Shown: one piece after another, positions 1 to 10,714 of the stretch
Position numbering within the stretch: the first letter of the stretch is position 1
Layout of the letters: every line of letters starts with the position of its first letter
From: Gigaspora rosea
Lineage: Eukaryota; Glomeromycota; Glomeromycetes; Diversisporales; Gigasporaceae
Direction: 5' to 3'
NCBI GenBank assembly: GCA_003550325.1
Contig: QKWP01000339.1
Span: forward strand, 228,349-292,348
Length of the DNA: 64,000 nt
The notes under the pieces: generated by a model
Told to the model about the DNA's origin: nothing
What the model saw: only the letters and a program-made list of their open reading frames with translations
Database searches by the model: none
Made by a program: the position numbers and the translations under genes

Positions 1-14
1 AGAATATCAAATTC

Positions 15-332
15 GAATTTTACTAAATCTCACCGGCGGTGATCGTCACCGCTCTATAATAAACTTTTTAAAAAACTAAGATTAGGGTTTAGGGTTAGGG
101 TTAGGATTAGGGTTAGAAAAGCATATTATATATAAAATTTTGCGCTTTAAACTTTTACTTAGTGCCCGAAGATAAGTTATCATAGTAAAATAATTTGTTG
201 TCTAAGATTTTTTAGATTTTTTCTTAGTTTCGTTATTTTTTTGTTTTTGTTTTGGTTACACAGGATCCTAAGATCTAATTGGTTGAACATATGAGCGGTG
301 ATGATCACTGCCAGTGAGATTTAGCAAAACTC
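15..332. mobile_element. MULE-like MITE with palindromic TIRs and telomere-like interior
   Basis: The ends are inverted repeats of about 40 bp. The left end begins GAATTTTACTAAATCTCACC and continues into a GCGGTGA-TCG-TCACCGC hairpin; the right end is its imperfect inverse. The element is flanked by a perfect 9-bp direct repeat, ATCAAATTC, at 6-14 and 333-341. A 9-bp duplication is typical of Mutator-like transposition (family knowledge). The interior holds TTAGGG-like repeats at about 84-116 and no coding sequence. Three relatives sit at 33947, 40137 and 49490. Confidence 0.8.
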
Positions 333-535
333 ATCAAATTCAATATATAAATTCGATTTATTACTTCGTGCTGATATTACTAGTAGCTGACATATGTACG
401 AGCTTACATACTTAGCTCTATATATGGGGGTCGTCTAAAGCGGAGCAGAATCACTTGATACCTGACCAATCAAATTAATAATTTGATGATCTTAGGCAAT
501 TTTGCTTATTATATTATTATCTAAAACCTATTTAA

Positions 536-580
536 GGCCTTTTGAAGTTAAGCTTTTAGTTAACATCACCCCTCCCCTTC
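536..580 (+). repeat. Truncated end of the Harbinger-like MITE family
   Basis: The stretch starting GGCCTTTTGAAGTTAAG and running into GTTAACATCACCCC matches the left terminus of the MITE at 5188-5421. No matching right end is seen downstream, so this is a broken end. Confidence 0.55.
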
Positions 581-614
581 TTCTTTGATGTCCTCCCGCT
601 CTATGAGAAAAGTA

Positions 615-1215
615 GTCCGGGTGTTGGTACATGTTGGCACGGAGTTGTCTGGATAGGCACATGTCATGTGGCACGTAAAGGTATGAAACATGAACCAAAA
701 CGTGCCAGAATGGCACGATTACATTTTACGGTTTTGGCACGTGTATTGGGTGGCACATATAGGCTCGTTAGTTGGAATTATACGTATTAAATGGCACGTG
801 CATCTCGTATGGCCAATAAAATTGCAGGGTCAGATGTAATGTGAAAATTCAAAACAAACGACTTTTTTTAAAAAAATCGTCTGTATCTCAAAATCTTGTC
901 AATGAAAAGGCTCTTTAATTCCTAACTAAAAAAACTCCTTGCAAAATTTTGCTATAGGCAAGTTTATTACCACCCCTTCACAATTATATCATACTCTAAC
1001 TAAATCGGATTCACACTTGCTTATAACTCATAAGAAATATATGCACATGAACTTACATGTGCCTCGACCCGTGCCAAAACCCGTGAAATTTGGCTTAGTA
1101 AAGTGTAGCAAAACCCGTTCCATTTACGGTCCAAAATGTTCAGGCAGACGGTCCAATTCGGACCATTTAGCCATGCCAACACAGAATATTCACGTGCAAA
1201 CCCGGTTCTCTGGCC
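615..1215. repeat. GGCAC/GTGCC-rich repeat, possible hAT-type MITE
   Basis: Many GGCAC or GTGCC motifs occur in both orientations (about 634-800 and 1055-1200), as in the subterminal parts of the hAT element at 41212-42767. The outer parts, CCGGGTGTTGGTACATG near 618 and the inverse of GTGCAAACCCGG near 1195-1206, look like degraded inverted ends, but no target duplication was found. The 128-codon open frame across it carries no recognisable motif and is not called. The middle contains one copy of the dispersed module described at 825. Confidence 0.35.
825..960 (+). repeat. Dispersed module, copy 1
   Basis: The module starts GGGTCAGATGTAATGTG and ends CTTGCAAAATTTTGCTATA. The same pair of motifs, about 100-130 bp apart with an A/T-rich middle, recurs near 12150-12275 and 40200-40350. 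Confidence 0.5.
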
Positions 1216-1320
1216 GTTCCACAGATCACTGTTGTTACTATTGGTTCGGGAGAGCATCAGATAATTGTGCTGAATTTAGTCAGTCGATAGTGAACTTAAA
1301 TAAGAAATTGGACTATGGAA

Positions 1321-2530
1321 TGTGACAACCGCTTAAAGAGTAGAAAACTGAGGGATTACTTAAATAATCTAAAAGAAGGAAATAATGAATTAAAGATATC
1401 AATTAAAATTGATGTATCGATCTGTTAATGGATCAAATCGGTCGATATGCAGATCGATCAGGTGATTGATCTAAGACGTTGTGCAGGGTGGTTAAATTAA
1501 TATTGATGGATATAATTAAGCGAATTTTAAAAGTAAAGGGGATAGATCGTAAAGATGTTGTTACACTTGAAAATTTTAAAATTTTCTTTCCGATAGCCCT
1601 ATCGGTATCCCGTGATCAAATTACATTGATCACTCTGAACTCTCAAACTGTAAACTCTGATCATCGATTTGATCGATGACCGATTGACATATGAATATTT
1701 TTTCTATTTCTTTATTTGTTACTATATACAGTACATATCTCTTTTATTTCTTATTTTGTTATACGTATACATATCATTTCTTATTACTTTATTGGGACAT
1801 TATACTAAAGATTGGATCAAAGTCTATTATAGATACAATAATCAGTCGAAAGATAGATCGACTGTTATCACCCTGGCACCATTTACACCAACATGCTTGA
1901 ATAAGAAGTCTTCATTACATGTCTCATGGCGACACTTGAATATTTGGCATATCTTGGATGCCTTAAGGCATTCAAATATTTTCAGGAATCTGCCGATATG
2001 TTTCAAGATTTCATTTTCACAGACGGAACTTTTAAATAAGGCAAAGGCGTGGGTGAAACTAATGTGATTAATGAAGGGATTGGTGTTGAAAAGAATTGAA
2101 CGATTCTAAAAATAAGTTGACCACAGGTAAAAGTTTTCTTGAATAGACTACCGTAATTAATTATGTATATGAAAACATGTATTTAAAGGCTCGAGTTCTG
2201 CCTTCAATAAAGACTTCAGACTTCGATCTGATCCTTTGTTTAATAATAAACCTTGACCCATATAAGTTAGTAGGCATTTCAAAGCCGAAGGCAACTTATA
2301 TTTATTTTATTATCGAATTCTCAACACTGCTTGTTAGCATTACACTGCTGTTTTGTTATTTGTTTTATTAATTATTTTATTTATTGTTTGATTATTTTGA
2401 CACTGCTGCTGATACACATATTGATACATCGATATTTGATTGTTTTATTGACAATACGTTTAAGACTATTGATAGATTTAATTGACTGCTGTATTGTTTG
2501 ATTGTTTCTGCTGATTAACGATTGATATCG
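1321..2530 (+). repeat. LTR-like remnant with TATA box and poly(A) signal
   Basis: No gene is supported here. The stretch starts TGTGACAACCGC, has a GATC-rich 5' part, and at about 2177-2215 shows a TATA-like ATTTAAAGGC followed 25 bp later by CCTTCAATAAAGAC, the promoter-plus-polyadenylation layout of a retrotransposon LTR. The same layout occurs at 4136-4165 and in the LTR at 21219-21811. Both borders are uncertain and no partner LTR was found. Confidence 0.4.
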
Positions 2531-2543
2531 TTAGATAACCCCT

Positions 2544-2828
2544 TTATTTAATTATATACCAATTCATCCCTTTTTGACCCCTTACATCCAATTCAACTCC
2601 TTTTACGCCAAAGTACTCTAACTCCCTCATAATTCTCTCTCTGGACTTCTTTGCTGTTAACTCATAAATATCGTTCACTATTCCGATAGCTCTACCAGCG
2701 GGTCTGATATCTCCCAACCAGATAGTAACAATGTGTTTACGAGAAGGGGAATATTTATTAATAGAATTTAGTTTTAATTTATCAATGTAACAATTTCTCG
2801 TGAAGATGTATTCACGATCGAACAACAT
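2544..2828 (-). CDS. Hypothetical protein or gene fragment, 94 codons
   Basis: I do not recognise this protein. The open frame is of better sequence complexity than its surroundings: after an N-terminal part rich in Tyr and Lys it has a block IVTIWLGDIRPAGRAIGIV, a charged helix-like stretch (AKKSRERIMRELEYFGVKG) and a C-terminus ending NWYIIK. It has no signal peptide, membrane segment or metal-binding pattern. The start is the first ATG after an AT-rich stretch. It could be the last exon of a host gene or a piece of a transposon protein. It lies tail-to-tail with the LTR-like remnant at 1321-2530. Confidence 0.35.
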   Translation of the reverse strand: MLFDREYIFTRNCYIDKLKLNSINKYSPSRKHIVTIWLGDIRPAGRAIGIVNDIYELTAKKSRERIMRELEYFGVKGVELDVRGQKGMNWYIIK

Positions 2829-2829
2829 G

Positions 2830-3850
2830 GTAAGAATTCAAATAAATTTTTTTAATAAACAGCCATTTGTCTTTATTAATTGATGAATCGAAGTCTGAAA
2901 AGAAACCTTCAAGGGCAAAAACTGAGCCCTTAAATACATAATTAGCCTTATATAAATAAAATACAATAGTCTATTGAGAAATGGGCAAGTTATAAAAGCT
3001 GACAAAGACGAATTATTAAAAAGACCAATAAGTTTCCTCCTCACTCTATCTGAAACAATCTTGCGTAAAGTTTATAATTTTTGCTGTAACAGAATAATCT
3101 AAAAGGACAATCGAATGCCTTACGTTCATCTTTTGCAAGACGAAAAAAATATTAATTTAATTAATTGATCTATAATACACGTTCCACATAGAGATTCAAG
3201 ATAAGTCTAAGTGAAATTCGGTGAAGCGTGCGTATGAAAAATGCTTTCATTGTTTCCATCACTCCATACGATTTTCAAGATCTGGGTCTTTTCTCAAGAG
3301 AAGTTTTGTCGGATATGCCTTCCTATTTTTATTAAGTACCAAGGCACAAATATCGGAAGTCAAAGAAAAGGATGACAAAGAGGTCTTCTAAAGATTTTAA
3401 ATAGTGAGTTCGTTATCAATCACAAATCTTGTGTACGGATCAGGGTCAAACGAGGGATTTTCATTGATCGTCGTATAATGTGGCCGATATCTGGTTATAG
3501 TAACAAAAATTAACTATCTAGGAAGGTTCAACTAAATCGATCTATGACAATAGCTAAAGGGTTAATTATAGAAATTTATAATGTATATTGATATATAGAC
3601 AGAAAAAAAAACTAAATATGGAATAGAATAGAAAAATAAATAAGGAAATAAAAATAAATATGTATAGTAAAATAAAAATGGAAATGTTCGACACATGGGT
3701 CACTATCGGTCCATCATGTTAATTCCAGCGTAAAAAAAATCGAGCACGTGCTAACACCGTGCTTTCCCGTATAAACACGTGCATATCCGGATGGATTTTT
3801 TTATAGGGCCGGTAAAAATTAAAAATATAAATACTGCATAACCACGAAAT
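2830..3850. other. AT-rich intergenic stretch
   Basis: I see no coding region, RNA gene or clear repeat. Small open frames here are of low complexity or lack recognisable motifs. Confidence 0.5.
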
Positions 3851-4700
3851 AACGCGATGGGTATTGTCACGGGTTTGTGACCAGAATGGCGGGCTTATAG
3901 ATTTATTTATTTATTATTTTTATTTATTTGTTTCTTTAAACGATCTTCGCGTGATGGCATGTGAGCAATTTCGTGACAATATTGCCAACAATATTGTGAA
4001 TAATCTTATGAACGATATTGTGAGCAATATTGTAAACGATCTTGTGAACATTATGGTAAGTAAAATTGGGAGTGAAATTTGGGGAATATTGAAGGAATAA
4101 AACGACGTAGCGCAGTAGTCTAGTATTTTAAAATGTATATAAGGCCTGAACTTTCGCCTTAATAAAGTTCCTTTAGACTTCGATGTCTTTAAAAATGAGT
4201 TTTAATTAAGAATCGATTTCTCAATTGATATATTGATATTTATATAACGTATTTATTGTTTTTACTATATTTTTTTATATACTCTTAAATTTATTTATTT
4301 TACCTTCGTTCTATTTTATTATCACCTGATCTATTAAAGTAAACTACCTACCCTTAATTTGTCGCTCTTAAACCTTCTTACCATTACTCCCGCATCGTTT
4401 ACCCTTACATTAAGTACATAACGCATATAATATTTAATAATATTTAAACTGATCTGATAACGGAACCCCCTGTTTGGTTTAATTTATTTATACTCGTGAT
4501 CGATTCCAGTTCAGCTATCTCGTGACTTTATATCACGTGTCCCATTGCCGTGAACGTTAGACTTAACCCGTAAGCTTACTATTAGAGCTAAATCGGACGT
4601 TACTAGACAATCGCTCTCCCAATTAATAGTAACAGTATGGTTTCGAATTTCGGCCTAAATTAAGATTAATTCAGGCTGAAACTCGAAATAACTCTGTGCG
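3851..4700 (+). repeat. Second LTR-like remnant
   Basis: The stretch starts near TGTCACGGGTTTGTGACC and carries ATATAAGGCC at about 4136 followed by CGCCTTAATAAAGTTCC at about 4155, again a TATA box plus AATAAAG arrangement. Upstream, 3970-4060 contains a degenerate short tandem repeat based on AATATTGTGAACGAT. No flanking duplication or coding region was found. Confidence 0.35.
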
Positions 4701-5184
4701 TTATTTCGCTGTTAAAATAATATAATTTAAAAATAAAAAATGAATTAAAAAAAAATAAAAACTTAAAAAAAAATAAATGAATAAATAAATAATAAAAAAT
4801 AAAGCTAAATTTTAATTCCTATTTGCTGTCCTCTCATATATATTTATTTCAGTTTGCAATAAAACGATTCAACAAAAAACTGCTGAATAAAGAGCTTCCG
4901 AAGTGCTTTTTGATCGATTGTGAAGAGCTAGAAAACTAGTATTAACGAGAAGAACTATTTGAATAAACATTCGGGACAAAATTTGCTCGACCAATAGGAA
5001 TTCGGAAAACCCCAAATTCCAATCTGTGATCGCAGATCCGATCACTAGATCACGAGAATTTTGCCTGTAAAAATTGTACATACGTACGAAGTTCTTTTTA
5101 TCGGATAAAATACTTTTTATAATAAATTAATTATATACCGATATTTATTTATTTTTGCTCCTTTTATAAAGAGTAATGTAATGT
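4700..5184. other. AT-rich stretch with A-rich simple sequence
   Basis: Runs of A and AAAT occupy 4730-4800. The 70-codon minus-strand frame at 4869-5081 has no recognisable motif and is not called. Confidence 0.4.
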
Positions 5185-5187
5185 TTA

Positions 5188-5421
5188 GGCCGTTTGAAGT
5201 TAATTTTTCAGTTAACATCGCCCCCAGCTGAAGTCTCCCCTCTCCCCCGAAAAATGAACAGCCAATCAAAACGCTGAATGACTCTCGCCAGTCACTTGAT
5301 TTACATCAACCAATGAAATTGTTTCATTTTAATATGTTCGTTTCATATGTTCGTTTCAATTTACCCCCTCCCATGAGCCCTGGAAAAGTGATGTTAACCA
5401 AAGAATCAACTTCGAACAGCC
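5188..5421. mobile_element. Tourist/Harbinger-like MITE inserted in a kinase pseudogene
   Basis: The inverted ends GGCCGTTTGAAGTTAATTTT and the inverse of AATCAACTTCGAACAGCC are flanked by TTA on both sides (5185-5187 and 5422-5424). A 3-bp TTA duplication and ends beginning GG are typical of PIF/Harbinger MITEs. The element is 234 bp and non-coding. The right boundary falls inside the codons for the kinase VALK motif, so it post-dates the kinase sequence. Related copies lie at 536, 11484 and, more distantly, 26777. Confidence 0.85.
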
Positions 5422-5424
5422 TTA

Positions 5425-5708
5425 ACGCAACTATACTATTTGATTCACGTTCAGGATTCCTGTATTTACGTCGTCTACCATCCAACCATGTTGCTTTAAT
5501 TACAGTATTGAATCCACCTTTGCTAATTTCTTCAATATTTGCTAACTTATCAAATGAAATCCATTCGATAATATCCCAATTTTTTTAAAAGATGTCAATC
5601 TATCTCTTTATTTTTGTTTGTCCAATTTTGAATATACAAATCAGTATCGCACATTATACACCAGCTAGTATTTGTATTAAATTCATTACAATTTAAACAT
5701 TTTTTCAT
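5425..5708 (-). pseudogene. Protein kinase N-lobe fragment with upstream zinc ribbon
   Basis: Read on the minus strand from an ATG at 5708, the sequence gives a CxxC...CxxC ribbon (MKKCLNCNEF, then WCIMCDTD), then after a stop and a shift in an A-run the start of a protein kinase domain: WDIIEWISFDKLANIEEI, a glycine-loop segment SKGGFNTVIKATWLDG and IVAL just before the invariant-lysine position. The layout matches the zinc-ribbon kinases expanded in arbuscular mycorrhizal fungi (family knowledge). The MITE at 5188-5421 cuts it at that lysine; the sequence on the MITE's far side does not resume a kinase, so the gene was already broken or was rearranged. The remaining kinase domain is absent. 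Confidence 0.75.
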
Positions 5709-5734
5709 TCCTTTATCGCTGCGATAAAAAAAAA

Positions 5735-6180
5735 CCTACCATTATAATTTGCTCTTTTTCTAAATACTTCGAATTTATCTTCATCCTGTCTTGTATCATA
5801 TCCAAATTTATAGCATAGAGCAGCCTTGAGAATTCCCATTTCGTCACCAGCCTATGTTGATTTCAAGAAATAATTGAATGCTTTATCTCTGTTCTTCTCA
5901 ATGTGAATACCTAGATGATAAAATTCTGCGACCTGAAACATTCCCTGACCATCGCACATATTCGCAGCTTGCTGATAATACTCAAATGCTTTACTTTAAA
6001 TCTTTTTTAACACCGAGTCCGTATTAATAACACCATCCAACATACAACGCTCCTTCAATATATTCGAGCCTAGCGGATTTTAAATAGTATTCAAATGCTT
6101 TCTCGTAATTATTCTCATTGTTATACTGCTTTCCAAGTTTGAATAATTTGCAAGCGTCCTCTATACCGATAGTATTTTTT
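5735..6180 (-). pseudogene. Sel1-repeat protein fragment
   Basis: On the minus strand there are three Sel1-like units in succession: DACKLFKLGKQYNNENNYEK / AFEYYLKSARLEYIEGALYV then GLGVKKDL; AFEYYQQAANMCDGQGMFQV then YHLGIHIEKNRDKAF; and GDEMGILKAALCYKFGYDTR. These follow the A..LG..Y..G.GV.KD..KAF.YY.KAA pattern. Stops follow CY and KST, and the phase changes, so it is not translatable as it stands. Sel1 repeats are protein-protein scaffolds (family knowledge). The piece lies immediately 5' of the zinc-ribbon kinase fragment on the same strand, so it could be the N-terminal part of one gene or a neighbouring relic. Confidence 0.75.
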
Positions 6181-6213
6181 TAAAACAAGAATTCCGTATG
6201 TGTACGTACGTAT

Positions 6214-6770
6214 TGTTACACTCTAGCCACCTCTAAATCGGTTCAGTGGAACTGGGGTTTAAAATAATTGAAAGCCTCACGTTTGTAATAATTTACACGT
6301 GAACGTGTATAGAGGTTTTTATGTGATTTGCTTTTATGAAAGAGGCAAGCGGCTAAGGGTATATGAAGATACCGATAGTCGCATCAGCTTATCAATAAAA
6401 CTATAACTATTTTTACTAACACTATGTAACGTGAAAACCGTCGCAGTAATCACGTGATCAATCGTTAAATCACTTAACGATTACAAACGATTATACACGT
6501 GTATGAAGACACGAGTTTCGGGTTTTGTTAATTAGTGTATGAAGACACTAATAGTTTATTTATTTAATTGAGTTGTTGAGAACTATCGAAATTCCGGTAG
6601 GAATATCTTTCAAATTAATCAATCAATCAAATCAATCAATCAAATCAATCAATCAATCAATTCATCATCAATCATCAAATCAATCAAAATCAAAATCAAT
6701 CAATCAATCAAAATCAATCATTTATTTTTTTTAATATAATAAAATTACCCCGCTGTCACGGCTGTCCTGT
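6214..6770 (+). repeat. Possible solo LTR remnant
   Basis: The stretch runs from TGTTACACTCTAGCC to about CGCTGTCACGG. It has short internal repeats (TGTATGAAGACAC at about 6502 and 6537) and an AATAAAAC signal near 6396. Neither a flanking duplication nor a second copy was found, so the call is tentative. It ends in the (AATC)n tract. Confidence 0.3.
6616..6722 (+). repeat. (AATC)n microsatellite
   Basis: Imperfect tandem AATC units (AATCAATCAATC with AAATC variants) fill about 105 bp. Confidence 0.9.
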
Positions 6771-6999
6771 CCGTACCAAACTATTTGATTGGCTGAAACT
6801 TTTTATTTATTACAGTATTAAAAATTCGAATTGTTGATATCATAACATGCGTATCGCACGTGCATACCTGTTTGAATCCGGATCCTTCGATCATCTGTTA
6901 TTGAATATCATCAAAACGTCATTTTCACATTGGTTCTAGAATTGTAATTTTTGTTCATAAGTATGCATTTTAACAATGATGTTGCTTGGGAAAAAATTA

Positions 7000-7320
7000 A
7001 TATTACCTGTTATTATACTTTATTTTATGCGTATTCATTTCAAATAAAACTCTGCTTTTTAAAAAAAATGAGATTTTTAATTATGTTAGATTAAATCATA
7101 TATGCATGCATGATAGTTATTTTCACACGACTCTATTAATACACATTTTAACAGTAACGAAATTTGGTTGTTATTTTATTTTATACGCATTTATTTCAAA
7201 TAAATTAGAAATATCTAAAAAATGAGATTTTTTTAATTTACGTTAGACTAATCATTATATGCATGTATGTTATTTTCACACGACTCTATAAATATGCATT
7301 TTAATAATTTTACCAATCAT
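7000..7320 (+). repeat. Tandem duplication of about 155 bp
   Basis: Two diverged direct copies share ATGAGATTTTTAATTATGTT / ATGAGATTTTTTTAATTTAC, then ATATGCATGCATG / ATATGCATGTATG and TTATTTTCACACGACTCTAT. The first runs about 7015-7165 and the second about 7170-7315. No coding content. Confidence 0.7.
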
Positions 7321-7579
7321 TTTGCACGTGTGAAAATGAGATGGTATAAATAGTTCAGATCACATGTCATGAGAAATTTGATATCTAATTGATTTGAACC
7401 GGATACAAATTAAAGGTTGATTTACTAACTCCAGTTATCATCAATTTGTTTTTTAAAAAATCGACTTTCGTTCATAATGTGAACTTTGTACCTTTGATAA
7501 TATTAGACAAGCTGAGATATGTAACATTAGTAACATGCGATAATGAGTTACGTCCCATGTATTGCCAGAATAGTAAGGT

Positions 7580-8560
7580 TTATAATGGTAAACTCATTAT
7601 AGAAATATAATAACCTCATTGCGAACTAATTCAACCCTAACTGATTATTAGAATAGCGGCAAGAATTTTTTACTAGAATATTAAGGTTTGTAACAGAATT
7701 TTTTACAATAATACATAATAAAAAACTTTAGTGATTTTAATGCAAACAAGTTTAATCTTAACCACTTACTATAATTATTAGGATAGTAAGCAAATTCTGT
7801 AAGAGAATTTTGAAGGTAATTCATGGTAGAAATCACAATAATATTAATGAAATTCAATCTTAACTATGCATTGAGTGTTAAAGAGGTTTGTAATAATTTT
7901 TTATAGTAATTTATAATAATTCTGCTACAGATACAATTTTGTTACCAATATAATGGTAAGTTTTATAGAAAATTTTTTGTTAACATGTGATAATAATCCA
8001 ATAATTTCAATGCAAACTAACTTAACTACCTTTAATTACATATTAGTCTATGTAAAGTTAATTATTCGTTTTGACAACATGATGTTTCTAAATTCCAGTT
8101 GGTGGGTTAGATTTTTTTGTAAATTAATAAGCTCATATTCACATATAAGGTCACACAAAGTAAATTTTTCAATTTGGATTTTTTTTTGAATCTATAGATT
8201 AATCCAAGAAAATTGTCACCATCGGGTGACGCCGGAGAAAAAATTAAATTGCAAAAACGGAATAATTGGCACAATTGGAATTTAAAAAAAAAAAATTTGA
8301 AAAATTAAGTCAGCGTGGTATACAAAACAAAAAATTAACTTTGCGTGGCCTTATACATCAAGTAAGCTCGTATAACAAATATATTTTATAACAATTCATG
8401 ATAGAAATTATGATAACTTCGTTACAACTAACTCACCTTAGTAATTCATGATAAAATCACTTATTTAATCCAAATACAAACAAACTTGACCTTATTCACA
8501 TGCCGTATGTCACTTGAATAGCAATTTCTAGAACTTATGATAATTTTGATGCAAGCTAAC
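7580..8560 (+). repeat. Degenerate tandem satellite
   Basis: The phrase TTCATGATAGAAATTATGATAA followed by a TTTCAATGCAAACTAACTTA-like phrase recurs, with substitutions, near 7587, 7709, 7815, 7985, 8392, 8441 and 8530. This suggests an old satellite with a unit of roughly 100 bp or more. The small open frame at 7953-8189 is part of it. Confidence 0.45.
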
Positions 8561-8663
8561 AACTTTTAACCAATGTACTACAGTCAAACCCCACAATATT
8601 CACATTCGCATTAGTCACAATCTTACTATAGTCACCTTAATTTTTCTATTTAATTATATATAC

Positions 8664-10623
8664 TAGGCCATATAAAATTTATGAATTGGTTTTCATAACC
8701 CGGCCGGGTCATAAAAGCTAAATTGTGAAATTAAAATTTTATAGATTAATAAATAAAATTTTACATACCGGGTCCCGGATCATAAAAGCTAAAATTTAAA
8801 TTTAAAATTTTATATATTAATTTAATATATAAATATATATACTAGTGCAATGGATGGTGCCTTGCCCACCCATCTTATTTAGTGTTCTTTTTTAATCATA
8901 TTAGTAAATTGCTGTAAAAGATTCTATTTCAAAATTTACCACTATTCAGTAAATAATACTTAATTTGAATTGCTTACTTAGAAATGCCGATTAATATAAT
9001 ATCTTATAATTATTGAATAATTAATGTGGATGAATTAAATAAAAGATATTTAGCAAATTCTATAAATTTGTATATCTTTAAACTAATAAATAATATAAAT
9101 AATACAGAACTAAATAAGAAATATAATGTGGTAATAATCAAATACACTGACTAATAAAAGATCTTTATGCTTGCTCAAATAAATTAATACGAATAAAAGA
9201 TATAATAAATGTAATAATTCAAATATCTTATTTAAATCTTAGTTTATTTAAATAATACCAATTACTGAAAGATCTCTTTATACTACTTCTATAAATTGAC
9301 ATATAAATTATCATGATGAATGGTGTTTATCCTAAATTAATGATTATTTAAATAGCACGCCAATACTATGAACGTATAATGCTTGCATCACAGATACCAG
9401 GAAGTAGTAATACTTATATCATGGATACTAGAAAGTAGTAATGCTTGCATCACAGAGTATATAGTTTCCCGCCATCTAGAATGGCGAGTTCGCAAAACCT
9501 TGCATTTGATTGAGCGTTAGAAATTTATGTAAATACAGTAAGTAATACATATACTGCTACTATACTGAATTTGATATTTTTATTACTCTGAGATACGTAG
9601 TACATACGTACTTTATAATTATTATATAATAATGAATGACGCACAGGAAAAACCTGCAAGTAAAATATTATTTGCTAATCACTATGCCGATCTTAACGAT
9701 TTGGCACTGGGGAGTAACCAATTATGGGATATGACAAATAATCATTTATTATATAGTTTAGTAGCAAATGTTTATTTGTCATATCTTATGATTGATCACG
9801 CCTAAGTGCCAAATTGTTAAGTATAAACTTTTGTTGTCAGATTATGTGAATTTATAGAATTTAAAAGCTGTAACTAATATACTAGATATTCTAATCAAAT
9901 TTTTATTTTCTTTTAACTTTTTTACCTTGTTACACACGTTATACTTATGCGTAATCCAAATCGTCTCCTTGTTGAATTATATTAAAATAAATAGAAGTTG
10001 GGCATAAAAAAATAACAATATATGATGTAGCGATATTAAGTACAATTATAATTGGTGATAAAATAGTAGAAACAATGAAATAATCATTAATGCAAAATAA
10101 TAAAAAAAATTATGTGAAATTAAGCAATAATATAAATTAACTTCACAACAAAATGAAGTTTTAACTCTTTTGAAAATTAATTTATTAAAATACTTGTCAC
10201 AGATGATGCTGAAATTTGGAGCTATTCTTATATGGAATTTTAAATTTTTTTGGAATATTTTTTCCACTTTTTTTTTTAGGGTTAGGTTAGTGTTTAGAGT
10301 TAGATTTGATATTTAAAAAGTATAGGTGGATTTTAGCAGGGCTTATATTTTTAAATTGAGCCTCAAATCCTGACATTAAATATAAAATACAATAATGTAA
10401 ATCAGATTATTTCATAGTATTCCTGTTTTAGCACAATATGTTGCGCAGCTACCCTAATTATTATAATGAAACTACTTAAACTTATAAAATTTTTTGCTGG
10501 GTCACCGGGTCAAAATTTTATTAAACATAAAATTTTTTTATTAATAAAAATAAAATCCGGGTGGGTAGGTGAAAAATTTTTTAAATGTTATGAAAACCAA
10601 TTACTAAATTTTGTATGGCCCTA
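8664..10623. mobile_element. TIR element nested in the pogo element
   Basis: Inverted ends TAGGCCATATAAAATTTATG and GAATTGGTTTTCATAAC at the left match the inverse of GTTATGAAAACCAATTACTA and AATTTTGTATGGCCCTA at the right. Subterminal GGGTC/GACCC motifs occur on both sides (8697-8790 and 10498-10575). The flanks are TATA-rich, so the target duplication cannot be defined; a hAT origin is possible. No transposase frame is visible. The interior includes direct repeats of AGTAGTAATGCTTGCATCAC near 9371-9455. Confidence 0.6.
9691..9830. mobile_element. Foldback MITE, about 139 bp
   Basis: The left arm (CTTAACGATTTGGCACTGGG, then ATATGACAAATAA) pairs with the right arm (TTATTTGTCATATC, then AAGTGCCAAATTGTTAAG) over nearly the full length. 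It is nested in the element at 8664-10623. Confidence 0.7.
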
Positions 10624-10714
10624 TATATAAATTTTAGCTTGCTTTAGTCACAATCTCGCAATAGGCAATAGAAAGTCTGATTTTGGCATGTGACTATTGC
10701 GGGGTTTGACTGTA

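Larger units (their letters stand above)
8581..10712. mobile_element. pogo/Tigger-type element, non-autonomous, with nested insertions
   Basis: The ends are CAGTCAAACCCCACAATATT on the left and the inverse of TGACTATTGCGGGGTTTGACTG on the right, flanked by TA on both sides (8579-8580 and 10713-10714). These are Tc1/mariner-superfamily pogo ends. Only about 80-90 bp at each side belongs to this element; a second inverted-repeat element fills the middle. No transposase is recognisable. The element at 62322 begins with a related end (CAGTCAACTCCTGCAATAGTC). Confidence 0.8.

Noticed and set aside
84-116. TTAGGG repeats near the start as a chromosome end
   Set aside because: They lie inside a MITE with a perfect 9-bp duplication, and more sequence lies on both sides. 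They are interstitial.
939-1325. 128-codon plus-strand frame
   Set aside because: It crosses the GGCAC repeat and the dispersed module, has no recognisable motif, and repeats are a better explanation.
1669-2067. 132-codon plus-strand frame with a hydrophobic start
   Set aside because: It lies within the LTR-like remnant, the hydrophobic part is poly-T/AT composition, and no family resemblance is seen.
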